The position numbers were made by a program, and so were the translations under genes. Under the pieces are notes generated by a model. That model worked only from the letters and a program-made list of their open reading frames with translations, had not been told where the DNA came from and searched no databases. Below are positions 1 to 10,790 of a stretch of DNA of 64,000 nucleotides, piece by piece. Origin of the DNA: Aulostomus chinensis (lineage: Eukaryota; Chordata; Actinopteri; Syngnathiformes; Aulostomidae); assembly GCA_037954235.1 (NCBI GenBank), contig JBBMOA010000001.1, positions 34,643,574 to 34,707,573 on the forward strand, in the 5' to 3' direction. Each line of letters starts with the position of its first letter. Within the stretch, counting starts at the first letter, position 1.

Positions 1-506
1 AAACTATATCGAGCGAACCATACAGATCTAAATACGATCACTGTTTAACCTTCATTGAACCACCTGAAAACTATATCAAGCGAACCATACAGATCTAAAT
101 ACGATCACTGTTTAACCTTCATTGAACCACCTGAAAACTATATCGAGCGAACCATACAGATCTAGATACGATCACTGTTTTACCTTCATTGAACCACCTG
201 AAAACTATATCAAGCGAACCATACAGATCTAAATACGATCACTGTTTAACCTTCATTGAACCACCTGAAAACTATATCGAGCGAACCATACAGATCTAAA
301 TACGATCACTGTTTTACCTTCATTGAACCACCTGAAAACTATATCAAGCTAACCATACAGATCTAAATACGATCACTGTTTTACCTTCATTGAACCTCCT
401 GAAAACTATATCAAGCGAACCATACAGATCTAAATACGATCACTGTTTTACCTTCATTGAACCACCTTAAAAACTATATCAAGCGAACCATACAGATCTA
501 AATACG
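1..506. repeat. 67-bp minisatellite, about 7.5 copies
   Basis: The phrase aaaactatatc recurs at 67, 134, 201, 268, 335 and 402, an exact 67-bp period, and once more at 470 after a one-base insertion. Copies differ at a handful of positions, for example gagcgaacc versus aagcgaacc and gtttaacc versus gttttacc. The array is cut by the left window edge, so its full length is unknown. It stops inside a unit at about 506, before ordinary sequence (507-590). No coding potential. Confidence 0.97.
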
Positions 507-599
507 GACCTCTACACACAGCAGAGTGTTCCCTTAATAGTTCTGCTTTTTTATGAAGGAAAAACATGGCCGCCCGCAGGCACTGCCGTGAAGTCTGAC

Positions 600-2560
600 G
601 TCAGTCGAGTTTCATATATATATATTCAGAGTTTAACTCCATATATTCAGGATTCATTATATATATTCAAAGTTTCATTCAATATATTCAAAGTTTCATT
701 CCATATATTCAGGGTTTCATTCAATATATTCAGAGTTTCACTCCATATATTCAGGATTCATTATATATATTCAAAGTTTCATTCAATATATTCAAAGTTT
801 CATTCAACATATTCAAAGTTTCATTCCATATATTCAGGGTTTCATTCAATATATTCAGAGTTTCACTCCATATATTCAGGATTCATTATATATATTCAAA
901 GTTTCATTCAATATATTCAAAGTTTCATTCCATATATTCAAAGTTTCATTCAATATATTCAAAATTTCATTCCATATATTCAGGGTTTCATTCAATATAT
1001 TCAGAGTTTCACTCCATTTTTTCAGGATTCATTATATATATTCAAAGTTTCATTCTATATATTCAAAGTTTCATTCAATATATTCAAAGTTTCATTCAAT
1101 AGATTCAAAGTTTCATTCCATATATTCAGGGTTTCATTCAATATATTCAGAGATTCACTCCATATATTCAGGATTCATTATATATATTCAAAGTTTCATT
1201 ATATATATTCAAAGTTTCATTCAATATATTCAAAATTTCATTCCATATATTCAGGGTTTCATTCAATATATTCAGAGTTTCACTCCATATATTCAGGATT
1301 CATTATATATATTCAAAGTTTCATTCAATATATTCAGAGTTTCATTCCATATATTCAGGGTTTCATTCAATATATTCAGAGTTTCACTCCATATATTCAG
1401 GATTCATTATATATATATTCAGAGTTTTGTATATATATTCAGAGTTTCATTCAATATATTCAGAGTTTTGTATATATATTCAGAGTTTCATTCCATATAT
1501 TCAGATTTTCATTCCATATATTCAGATTTTCATTCAATATATTCAGAGTTTCATGTATATATATTCAGTTTCATTCAATATATTCAAAGTTTCATTCAAT
1601 ATATTCAAAGTTTCATTCCATATACTCAGGGTTTCATTCAACATATTCAGAGTTTCACTCCATATATTCAGGATTCATGATATATATTCAAAGTTTCATT
1701 CAATATATTCAAAGTTTCATTCAACATATTCAAAGTTTCATTCCATATATTCAGGGTTTCATTCAATATATTCAGAGTTTCACTCCATATATTCAGGATT
1801 CATTATATATATTCAAAGTTTCATTCAATATATTCAAAGTTTCATTCAATATATTCAAAGTTTCATTCAATATATTCAAAGTTTCATTCCATATATTCAG
1901 GGTTTCATTCAATATATTCAGAGTTTCACTCCATATATTCAGGATTCATTATATATATTCAAAGTTTCATTCAATATATTCAGGGTTTCATTCAATATAT
2001 TCAGGGTTTCATTCAATATATTCAGAGTTTCACTCCATATTTTGAGGATTCATTATAGATATATTCAGAGTTTTGTATATATATTCAGAGTTTCATTCAA
2101 TATATTCAAAGTTTCATTCAATATATTCAAAGTTTCATTCAATATATTCAAAATTTCATTCCATATATTCAGGGTTTCATTCAATATATTCAGAGTTTCA
2201 CTCCATATATTCAGGATTCATTATATATATTCAAAGTTTCATTCAATATATTCAGGGTTTCATTCAATATATTCAGAGTTTCATTCCATATATTCAGGGT
2301 TTCATTCAATATATTCAGAGTTTCACTCCATATTTTGAGGATTCATTATAGATATATTCAGAGTTTTGTATATATATTCAGAGTTTCATTCAATATATTC
2401 AGAGTTTTGTATATATATTCAGAGTTTCATATATATATTCAGAGTTTATTTCAATATATTCAGAGTTTCGTATATATATTCAGAGTTTCGTATATATATT
2501 CAGAGTTTCATTCAATATATTCAGAGGTTCACTCAATATATTCAAAGATTAATTTCCTGA
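600..2560. repeat. 21-bp minisatellite with higher-order phasing
   Basis: Roughly 90 copies of a 21-bp AT-rich unit (core tatattcaaagtttcattca). A variant link, ggattcattatatatattc, recurs at 650, 754, 879, 1025, 1171, 1296, 1400, 1671, 1796, 1942, 2046, 2214 and 2339. Most spacings equal a multiple of 21 minus 1 (104, 125, 146), so each link shifts the phase by one base. Because 21 is divisible by 3, the array gives long open frames of repeating YIQSF/FNIFKVS-type peptides (485 and 303 codons). I regard these as artefacts and annotate no protein. Confidence 0.95.
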
Positions 2561-2569
2561 ACGGCATGT

Positions 2570-2572
2570 ATA

Positions 2573-2663
<91 letters not shown>
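2570..2663. repeat. (TA)n followed by 29-base poly-T
   Basis: A TA dinucleotide run to 2634 passes straight into 29 consecutive T residues (2635-2663). It is followed by attaatacaatgtagaaa, which also follows three other (TA)n tracts in this window (near 3493, 4347 and 7660). That shared tail suggests all four tracts descend from one intronic microsatellite copied along with the LRR exon modules. Confidence 0.9.
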
Positions 2664-3211
2664 GATATTAATACAATGTAGAAACCATTGAGAGTCAAAT
2701 GCTTCAAGGAGCAACTTCCAACCAGTAAAGCCTGTCAATGGTGACTGGTGTCTTTACTGGTGTCTCTTTAGATGGTCAGGCTCAGACTGGACCAGCAGCT
2801 GGGAGTCTGAAGCTCAAGGGGCCTCACCAGAGGTTTTAGTGGGCACTTTAGAGCAGCGACTAAACTCCTCGGAGGAGCTGAGGGGCTGCACTGGTTCATC
2901 CACTGAAGACCAGTAGACATGCTGGTGGAGACCAGGAAGTGCTTGAACAACAAGCCCACAACAGGACCATCAATGTGCACACTGGAAGACAACCAGTGGA
3001 GAGACTTAGAACCATGAAATGTGGCTCTGCTTCTGGTTCTGCTCAGGACTGGGACTGCCCAGTTCTGACTGATGACACGGATCCTAAAGGTCAAAGGTCA
3101 ACTTTACTGTGACATCATCATCCATCACTGAAGGCCTCTTAGTGACATCTTCAGGATCAATGATGACTTCATTTTCCCACCATGACATTTCAATGTTCTA
3201 TCAAAGTTCTT
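2664..3211 (+). other. Intron-like flank of LRR exon module 1
   Basis: No convincing coding region. The stretch 3085-3211 closely matches 5868-5991 upstream of LRR exon 3, so it is the conserved left flank of the duplicated intron-exon module. The part from 2690 to 3084 has no partner that I found and no frame I can assign. Confidence 0.6.
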
Positions 3212-3254
3212 GAAGGTTTCCTATCAACCTGTTTAAATATGCAAATGTATAATG

Positions 3255-3317
<63 letters not shown>

Positions 3318-3545
3318 GTATATATATACGTGTATATATATACACGTATATATACATATATACGTATATATGTATGTATATATACATATATACGTATATA
3401 TGTATGTATATATACATATATACGTATATATGTATGTATATATACATATATACGTATATATATATACGTATATATGTATATTCATTTATTTATTAATACA
3501 ATGTAGAAAGAAGGTTCCCTATCAACCTGTTTAAATATGCAAATG
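3212..3545. repeat. (TA)n expansion between 36-bp direct repeats
   Basis: A 36-bp sequence starting gaaggttt occurs at 3212-3247 and again, with one mismatch, at 3510-3545. It brackets a TA/ACGTATA-rich microsatellite (about 3250-3480) with a CA patch near 3306. Module 3 has the same 36 bp only once (5992-6027) and no TA tract, which looks like the ancestral state. Low-complexity frames on both strands here are not genes. Confidence 0.88.
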
Positions 3546-3666
3546 AGGCTTCAACTCCAAACGTCCACATATCAAAGCTGATCCTGAACCAGAGATGAGA
3601 ACAGATTTCATCATTGATGAGTTGGTGTTGACGCCATGTTTGCTCATGTTTCCATTTCTTCTTCAG

Positions 3667-3840
3667 GCTGGTGAAGTGTGAGCTCTCAGAGAGAAGTTGT
3701 TCAGTTCTGTCTTCAGTTCTCAGCTCTCAGTCCTCCAGTCTGAGACAACTGGACCTGAGCCTGAACCTACTGCAGGATTCAGGAGTGGAGCTGCTGTCTG
3801 CTGGACTGGAGGATCCCCACTGTCACCTGGAAACTCTCAG
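3667..3840 (+). CDS. LRR exon 1 of fish NLR (NLRC3-like) gene, partial
   Basis: This is a 174-bp exon encoding 58 residues, two leucine-rich repeats of the ribonuclease-inhibitor-like type found in cytosolic NLR sensors. The reading begins LVKCELSERSC, has the LRR core LRQLDLSLNLLQDSGVELL, and ends HCHLETLR. A pyrimidine-rich tract and acceptor AG end at 3666, and the donor GT is at 3841. The first base completes a split codon and the exon ends two bases into the next, so it is a symmetric phase-2 exon that can be duplicated without breaking the frame. Such exons form the C-terminal ligand-sensing region of fish NLRs. No NACHT exon is visible upstream in the window, so it could be part of a long gene or of a pseudogene. 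Confidence 0.85.
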
Positions 3841-3891
3841 GTCAGAGTCCAGCTCTCATCTTAGCAGGCCTCCACTCCACCCTCTCCTGGT

Positions 3892-3892
<1 letters not shown>

Positions 3893-3952
<60 letters not shown>

Positions 3953-4346
3953 ATATGTATATATGTATATTTATGTTTATATTTATATATGTATGTATAT
4001 ATGTATATATACGTATATACATATATGTATATATATGTATATACACATATATGTATATATGTATATATACATATATATGTATATATACATATATATGTAT
4101 ATATATACATATATACATATATATGTATATATATACATATATATGTATATATATACATATATACATATATATGTATATGTATGTATATATATGTATATAT
4201 GTGTATATGTATATGTATATATATATGTATATGTATATATATGCGTATATGTATATATATGTATATGTATATATATATGCGTATATGTATTTGTATATAT
4301 ATGTATATATGTATATTATGTATATATATATATATTCATTTTTTTA
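3893..4346. repeat. Long TA/TATG microsatellite in intron
   Basis: About 450 bp of TA, TATG and TACA permutations. It starts abruptly inside the intron sequence that follows LRR exon 1 (the same 50 bp after exon 3 continue without a TA tract) and ends at ttttttattaatacaatg. It therefore seems to have replaced the left flank of module 2. The 229- and 149-codon frames across it are low-complexity artefacts. Confidence 0.92.
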
Positions 4347-4520
4347 TTAATACAATGTAGAAAGAAGGTTCCCTATCAACCTGTTTAAATATGCAAATGA
4401 GGCTTCAACTCCAAACGTCCACATATCAAAGCTGATCCTGAACCAGAGATGAGAACAGATTTCATCATTGATGAGTTGGTGTTGACGCCATGTTTGCTCA
4501 TGTTTCCATTTCTTCTTCAG

Positions 4521-4694
4521 GCTGAGGGGCTGTGAGCTCTCAGAGAGAAGTTGTTCAGTTCTGTCTTCAGTTCTCAGCTCTCAGTCCTCCAGTCTGAGAC
4601 AACTGGACCTGAGCTGGAACCTGCTGCAGGATTCAGGAGTGGAGCTGCTGTGTGCTGGACTGGAGGATCCCCACTGTCACCTGGAAACTCTCAG
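4521..4694 (+). CDS. LRR exon 2 of fish NLR gene, partial
   Basis: A 174-bp phase-2 exon with the acceptor AG at 4519-4520 and donor GT at 4695. It encodes 58 residues beginning LRGCELSERSC, with core LRQLDLSWNLLQDSGVELL and end HCHLETLR. It is almost identical to exon 1. Visible differences include the first residues (LRG instead of LVK), SWN for SLN and CAG for SAG. The preceding 170 bp of intron are also nearly identical to those before exons 1, 3 and 4, so the duplicated unit was intron plus exon and not exon alone. The intron after it differs from that after exons 1 and 3. Confidence 0.85.
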
Positions 4695-5867
4695 GTCAGT
4701 AGCAGAAACCTGCCTCCCCCACTGAGCGTCACCTGGATGGATCTTATGTGGTTGGAATGATTCACCTTAACAAAGATTTGATTTGAATCACGATTCATGA
4801 CTGCAGCTTTGATTCATTTAGAACGATTGGAGTCGATTCAATTCGGGGTCTCTAAAGTGATTCAGTCACTTTTTGCCAGACTTCAACTGAACTGTCCAAC
4901 TGTGCCATGAATACCAGGCTACTAGAGAGTTCAGGGAGGAGTCCCAGATCTCTGCTGTTTGCTGGAGGGAATCAGGTTTAAAATAATGGACAGAAACAAG
5001 AACACAACAGTTCATGGCAAATGTCTACCTTTTGTTTCAATTATCAGTGCTTTGCATGTTGCAGCATCACAGCACAACAAAGTGCACCAAAGCTCTGTTC
5101 AGGTTCATGAGGGCAGTCCTGGCCGGCCCAGGTGTAGCGCCTCAGGAGGTGGTTGAACAGATCAGTGGTGTTGCCGTTGTGTTTTATTCCACATTTACAT
5201 TCTCCAAACAGCCACCGACTGATTGAAACCTCCTCCGTCTTTGTAAGAGACAAAGTGTTGACATAGACTCTCCAAAACCATGGCAGGAAAATGTCTCTCT
5301 CTCCTCTGCGTGTCCATCAGAACACCAGTTTGCTGAGCACAGATGGATGCATGTGAATGGTAGGGTTAGAAAGTGGTTCATCGATCTCTGGATGAGTGGT
5401 TCCACACCTGGATCTGATAGTGGGAGAGAGACACAGAGAGCAGAGAATGAGTGGACACGGCAGCCAAACGTCCTGAAACGTGACCTGTGATTGAGACACA
5501 ACCCCATGAGGTCATGTTGTCCTCAGAGCCGTCAGAAGAATCTCTCTCAGTGAGCTGTCACGTGATCAGACGGTGTCATAATACGCCGCCGTTCGCTCAG
5601 CGATGGTCTTTCTGCTTCAACAGAGGACATCAGCTGATCCTTCACTGGGGCCCAGGACTCATTGGTGGACAAACCACTGGGAGAATGTGGCCCCATGTGG
5701 ACCAGACCACCTCTGAATGTGGTTCCAGTGATCAGATCTCAGGAAACATGGAGTGCTGGCACGCCTGCTATTAAGACTGACAGCAAGAGGAGAGAGAAGT
5801 CAATGATTCACTCTGAAGAAACAAGAGACTCTCAAACGTCTGTGAGCATGAAATCATGACAATTAAT
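4695..5867 (+). other. Intron between LRR exons 2 and 3
   Basis: No convincing exon. Open frames on both strands (for example 5487-5774) lack recognisable domains and credible splice borders. A short string near 5830-5858 reads SVSMKS and loosely recalls a peptide upstream of the NACHT region in fish NLRs, but it ends in a stop and is too short to call. Confidence 0.5.
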
Positions 5868-6148
5868 ATCCCCAAGGTCAACTTGACTGTGACATCATCG
5901 TCCATCACTGACGGCCTCTTAGTGACATCTTCAGGATCAATGATGACTTCATTTTCCCACCATGACATTTGAATGTTCTATCAAAGTTCTTGAAGGTTCC
6001 CTATCAACCTGTTTAAATATGCAAATGAGGCATCAACTCCAAACGTCCACATATCAAAGCTGATCCTGAACCAGAGATGAGAACAGATTTCATCATTGAT
6101 GAGTTGGTGTTGACGCCATGTTTGCTCATGTTTCCATTTCTTCTTCAG

Positions 6149-6322
6149 GCTGGAGACGTGTGAGCTCTCAGAGAGAAGTTGTTCAGTTCTGTCTTCAGTT
6201 CTCAGCTCTCAGTCCTCCAGTCTGAGACAACTGGACCTGAGCCTGAACCTGCTGCAGGATTCAGGAGTGGAGCTGCTGTCTGCTGGACTGGAGGATCCAC
6301 ACTGTCACCTGGAAACTCTCAG
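6149..6322 (+). CDS. LRR exon 3 of fish NLR gene, partial
   Basis: A 174-bp phase-2 exon with acceptor AG at 6147-6148 and donor GT at 6323. It encodes 58 residues starting LETCELSERSC, with core LRQLDLSLNLLQDSGVELL. Outside the first three codons it is nearly identical to exon 1. Its left flank (5868-6148) carries the uninterrupted version of the intron, without the (TA)n tract, which makes module 3 the best guide to the ancestral module. The open frame runs past the donor to 6815, but that extension is intronic: the same 50 bp follow exon 1 and contain its donor. Confidence 0.85.
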
Positions 6323-7073
6323 GTCAGAGTCCAGCTCTCATCTTAGCCGGCCTCCACTCCACCCTCTCCTGGTGGAGGTTTTCTCCAATCCAAACGTGTT
6401 TGTAGGAACATTTTCTGAGACGTTCCTTCAGTTGAAAAAGCTTCAGAGTTGCCAAGCTGATCAGAAGAGAGAATCAAAGCTACAGAACAAGAGACTGAAG
6501 CTGCAAGAAAGATCTCATCAGTGTGGTCGTCTGGAAGGGGGGCAGCATAGAGGACAAGGTGGAGGTCAGAGGGGTTCTGGCTCTGGGGGACAAACTGTCC
6601 TTGAACCTGTTCATCTGAGCCCTGATGCAGTGGTAGCGCCTCCTGGAGGACAACAGGTCAAACAGCTGGGAGCTGGGGGGGGGGGGTGTAAGAATGAATG
6701 GACTGAGAGCTTAACTGCAGCAGAGGAAAAGCCTTCTTCCAGAGCTCCCCCTGGTGGTGAAAATGGCTCAGTGCAGAGTGAAGAGCTGTGGCTCTGGCAT
6801 CCTCAGCTGATGTGAGACTTTCCATCATCTCAGACACAAATTCAAGCGTCTGAGTTCAAGCGGCGCTCTTTGAGTCAGGAATACTGTCACTGTCCTCCAT
6901 GCTGCTGCTGCTGCAGCTGACAAAGATGGTTTCAGAGCTGAAGAGGCTTCACTCTGGTGCTGCTGGACAAGACTGAAGACTTTGATCTGATGTGTGGAAG
7001 AGACTCAGTTGAAGGAGTGATGATGACCTGGAATGAAAGGAAGCTGAATTGAAACTGGAGGGCAGACCTCCAG

Positions 7074-7144
<71 letters not shown>

Positions 7145-7560
7145 CAGACATCCTCCCACTCATGATCAGACCAGTTCCATTCTCTCTGAATGGTGATCAT
7201 TCCTGTCTTGTTTCATCGCTCAGAGGGAAAAATGTCAGTGTCAGGTTTTCCTGGTCTGGTGCCTCCTGCTGGAGACGAGAAAGACAACAAAGCAGAGATC
7301 AGAGCCATGAGACAAAGACACACCTGAGACCGATGGACACATGAAAATAATGAATGGGAATAAAATAGAGGCAGATAGGAAATGATGGCAAAAGACAAAG
7401 AGAATTAAAATGGAGCAGTGAAATACAGGAAGATGAGGATCAAAGCTCTGGTGAAGAGAGAACAATGTTGAAGAATGAATGAAGGAAGAAAGACAGAACT
7501 AGAAACTGATTCAAAATGGAGTCAAACCATCAACCAGGAAGACATCAATTTAATTGAAAG
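6323..7560 (+). other. Intron between LRR exons 3 and 4
   Basis: Contains a 10-base poly-G run near 6676 and the GT microsatellite annotated separately. The open frame through 6323-6815 (Q/G-rich) has no domain that I recognise. I see no further exon. Confidence 0.5.
7076..7141. repeat. (GT)n microsatellite
   Basis: About 33 uninterrupted GT dinucleotides. A homopolymeric CVCV/THTH frame on either strand is an artefact of it. Confidence 0.98.
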
Positions 7561-7584
7561 CATATATATAAACATATATATTTA

Positions 7585-7633
<49 letters not shown>

Positions 7634-7657
7634 GTATATATGTATATTCATTTATTT
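7561..7657. repeat. (TA)n microsatellite of LRR module 4
   Basis: A TA tract followed by ttcatttatttattaataca, the same tail as the tract before LRR exon 1, and then directly by the conserved intron of the module. The sequence to the left is unrelated to the left flanks of modules 1 and 3, so the duplicated block begins at or in this tract. Confidence 0.9.
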
Positions 7658-7832
7658 ATTAATACAATGTAGAAAGAAGGTTCCCTATCAACCTGTTTAA
7701 ATATGCAAATGAGGCATCAACTCCAAACGTCCACATATCAAAGCTGATCCTGAACCAGAGATGAGAACAGATTTCATCATTGATGAGTTGGTGTTGACGC
7801 CATGTTTGCTCATGTTTCCATTTCTTCTTCAG

Positions 7833-8006
7833 GCTGGTGAAGTGTAAGCTCTCAGAGAGAAGTTGTTCAGTTCTGTCTTCAGTTCTCAGCTCTCAGTCCT
7901 CCAATCTGAGAGAACTGGACCTGAGCTGGAACCTGCTGCAGGATTCAGGAGTGGAGCTGCTGTGTGCTGGACTGGAGGATCCCCACTGTCACCTGGAAAC
8001 TCTCAG
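7833..8006 (+). CDS. LRR exon 4 of fish NLR gene, partial
   Basis: A 174-bp phase-2 exon with acceptor AG at 7831-7832 and donor GT at 8007. It encodes 58 residues starting LVKCKLSERSC, with core LRELDLSWNLLQDSGVELL. It combines the LVK start seen in exon 1 with the SWN/CAG residues seen in exon 2, which suggests gene conversion or a duplication series among the modules. The donor side reads gtcaggccag where exons 1 and 3 have gtcagagtccag. Same caveat: gene or pseudogene not decidable here. Confidence 0.85.
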
Positions 8007-9272
8007 GTCAGGCCAGCTCTCATCTTAGCAGGCCTCCACTCCACCCACAATTTCTTTACTTTGACTCAAACGTTCATGATGAACTGGTTAGATTTTGGGG
8101 TTCAAAGGTCACTGTGACAACAAAACATGTCCTTAATGAAGAGATTTGAGCCGATGTTCAAGCCACATGAAGGTCAGTTTTATTCTGGAGGGTCGATCGT
8201 TGCCTGATCAGTGAGCAACCGGCCGTCTGACATTTGGAGGAATTTCAAACGCTCAGAAGTGTCGGTCAGCGTCGTCGTGATCTCCTACAGTGGAAGCAGA
8301 GCTACCAGCCCTTTCTCCAACCTCAGGTCACCTGACACTTATACAGTGATGTGCCACATCACGGAGGCAGGTTGGTTGCTATGGCAACAGCAGGAATGCC
8401 TGTCAACGACTGCTGTGAATCTGTTCTTTATAAATAGTCACCTTCCAAACCTCCCTCAGTGGTCACCATGTAGCAGTGGGACGTCACTCAAGAAGTGATG
8501 GTCAACTTCAGCACGAGTGCCTGAGTCCAATGTGTTGTTTTCCTGACCTCCAGCCTGGATTTCCAGTTGTTTCCAGGCAGCAGCAGCGTTTGCTGCCGCC
8601 TCCATAAAAAGGCTCCAGCCACCCAGAGGTGTCTGCCTGCTTCGTGCAGCGGCTCCAAGCACTTCTGGTTGAACACGTCTCTCTTTGATGTGGGTGGGGA
8701 CTCGTCACCATGGTAACACAGTGGAGGAGGAGCTTGTTCCTGTGGTTCATCCTTAACTATGAATGTGTGATAGATTCTCTAGTAATGGAGAAAGAAGCGT
8801 TATATCAGAGGGTAGTGAGAAGGTGAACTCCTGTCGTGAGTGACGGGACTCAACAACCTGCACGCTGTCATGACAGTGAAACAGCAGAAACCTCACTGAT
8901 CAAAGCAGGTCACCAGAGAGAAGTCAGAACAAAGACTGGAGGAGGAAGTGTTCCATTTGTTGGTGAAGACCAGAGGAACTTGACAAAGCAGCTGCTGGTG
9001 TGGGAAGCAGTGAGAGCAGATGGACAGAATCCAGCTGTTTGTCAACAGTTCCTCTGGAATATCCTGCTGGTAGTAGATTACTGAGGCCTGGTAGCTTTGT
9101 TCCTGACGAAACTGTCACTGTGCCGGTGCAGTTGGACCACAGCCTTTAGCCTGGCACTGCTAAAGCAACTATAAACACCTCACTAACTTGGAGTGAAGAC
9201 CATCAACATCTGAGAGGTTCAGGTTCCAGGATTTGGTAGAACAGTGAATTAACTCTGTTCTCTTAACTGCAG
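8007..9272 (+). other. Intron between LRR exons 4 and 5
   Basis: No supported exon. Frames such as 8211-8498, 8836-9084 and several on the minus strand near 8460-8750 show no domain, no composition bias typical of coding sequence and no paired splice sites that I would defend. Confidence 0.5.
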
Positions 9273-9446
9273 CCTTTTAGGTTGTGGGATCAGAGAGGAA
9301 GGTTTTACTTCTCTGGCCTCGGCTCTGAGCTCCAACCCCTCCCACCTGAGAGAGCTGCACCTGAGCCTCAATCATCCAGGAGGCCCAGGAGTGGAGCTGC
9401 TGTCTGCTGGACTGAAGGATCCTCACTGGAGGCTGGAGACTCTCAG
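9273..9446 (+). CDS. LRR exon 5 (divergent type) of fish NLR gene, partial
   Basis: Exactly 174 bp in the same phase as exons 1-4, with acceptor ctgcag ending at 9272 and donor gtagga at 9447. The 58 residues read LLGCGIREEGFTSLASALS..., LRELHLSLNHPGGPGVELL... and end HWRLETLR. This is the other common fish NLR LRR exon class (EEGC/NHPGDSG/HWRL type), not a copy of exons 1-4, and its introns are unrelated to theirs. Departures from the usual pattern are F for C after EEG, LHLS for LDLS and GGPG for GDSG. The frame is open. The B30.2 exon that ends many members of the family is not seen downstream. Confidence 0.8.
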
Positions 9447-10107
9447 GTAGGAACATAGAAGCAGAGCTTCAGAACAACACCGTAGGTTCTCCCCAGAACT
9501 TCCTCAGAATTGATTTATTCATATTTGCTTTGCTCTCTGGTGTTTGATGGGACTTCAGACCAACTGGAGGAGGCCCTCGGAGAGATGTTGGGCCCCAAAG
9601 TGTCATCAAAGTTTATCAGACATGATGGACAGTTTCACAAAATACTGATTATTTCTAGTTTGTTTCATTCATAACTGTTACAGTGAAATACTATAAACCA
9701 GCACATCTAAAGTTCACTGCAGTTTGTAAAGACAATGTCCCTGAAACGTGGGTGCAGAGGGACTTCCTGCAAGGTGGTGCCTGAGGCCTCCATCAGAACC
9801 TCCTGTGTCTTTAAACTGTCCAGCTAAGGTGAGCGTTTGCTTCCTGCTGAGGCTCATAACCACCACATCTTTGTGATTTCTTTTCTCCAGTTTTGAGCCA
9901 CGAGCCTGGTGGACTTGAAGGTGCTTCAAATGTGGAGTTTGTCTCCTGAAGGACGAGCTACTTGAGTGCATCCTTGCTGGTCTCTCCCTGCCCAGAAAAG
10001 GAGTGTTGAGTTTCTCTGTACAGCTCCTGAGCCCAACCAGCGGAGGTTGATTCCCTGAGGCTCAGTTCCCCAGACAGCTTCAAGATTCAGGCTTTCTCAG
10101 CTTTTCC
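9447..10107 (+). other. Flank downstream of LRR exon 5
   Basis: No recognisable B30.2/PRY-SPRY exon or polyadenylation context. The minus-strand frame 9714-9971 is unremarkable. Confidence 0.5.
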
Positions 10108-10790
10108 AGATGAAGGTTGTTCCTGATTGTCTCATGTTTGTATTCCTGCTGACCCCTGACCCTGGTAACCCTCCTGATTAAGGTTGTTCCTGATTGTCTC
10201 TTGTTTGTATTCCTGCTGACCCCTGACCCTGGTAACCCTCCTGATGAAGGTTGTTCCTGATTGTCTCTTGTTTGTATTCCTGCTGACCCCTGACCCTGGT
10301 AACCCTCCTGATGAAGGTTGTTCCTGATTGTCTCTTGTTTGTATTCCTGCTGACCCCTGACCCTGGTAACCCTCCAGATGAAGGTTGTTCCTGATTGTCT
10401 CATGTTTGTATTCCTGCTGACCCCTGACCCTGGTAACCCTCCTGATGAAGGTTGTTCCTGATTGTCTCATGTTTGTATTCCTGCTGACCCCTGACCCTGG
10501 TAACCCTCCTGATGAAGGTTGTTCCTGATTGTCTCTTGTTTGTATTCCTGCTGACCCCTGACCCTGGTAACCCTCCAGATGAAGGTTGTTCCTGATTGTC
10601 TCATGTTTGTATTCCTGCTGACCCCTGACCCTGGTAACCCTCCTGATGAAGGTTGTTCCTGATTCTCTCATGTTTGTATTCCTGCTGACCCCTGACCCTG
10701 GTAACCCTCCTGATGAAGGTTGTTCCTGATTGTCTCTTGTTTGTATTCCTGCTGAGCCCTGACCCTGGTAACCCTCCTGATGAAGGTTTC
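10108..10790. repeat. 67-bp minisatellite, 10 copies
   Basis: The phrase aggttgttcc starts at 10114, 10181 and 10248, and the array ends with aggtttctgc at 10784, which is exactly ten periods of 67 bp. Copies are nearly identical; variation includes tctcatg/tctcttg and ctgatgaag/cagatgaag. The minus-strand frames of 179 and 107 codons that read GYQGQGSAGIQTRDNQEQP-like repeats are artefacts of the array. Confidence 0.97.

Noticed and set aside
588..2338. Open frames of 485 and 303 codons as a repetitive protein gene
   Set aside because: They follow entirely from a 21-bp tandem repeat whose period is a multiple of three. Two frames are open at once and there is no gene context.
3182..4388. 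Many 85-230 codon frames of Tyr/Ile repeats on both strands
   Set aside because: They are translations of TA/TATG microsatellites.
5797..5858. Relict of the NLR exon upstream of NACHT (SVSMKS)
   Set aside because: Only about six residues fit, the frame stops at once, and it lies between LRR exons, not upstream of them.
6323..6815. Extension of LRR exon 3 into a 182-codon protein
   Set aside because: A proper donor lies at 6323. The same downstream sequence follows exon 1, where it is clearly intronic and runs into TA repeats.
7081..7344. CVCVCV frame
   Set aside because: It is a translation of the (GT)n microsatellite.
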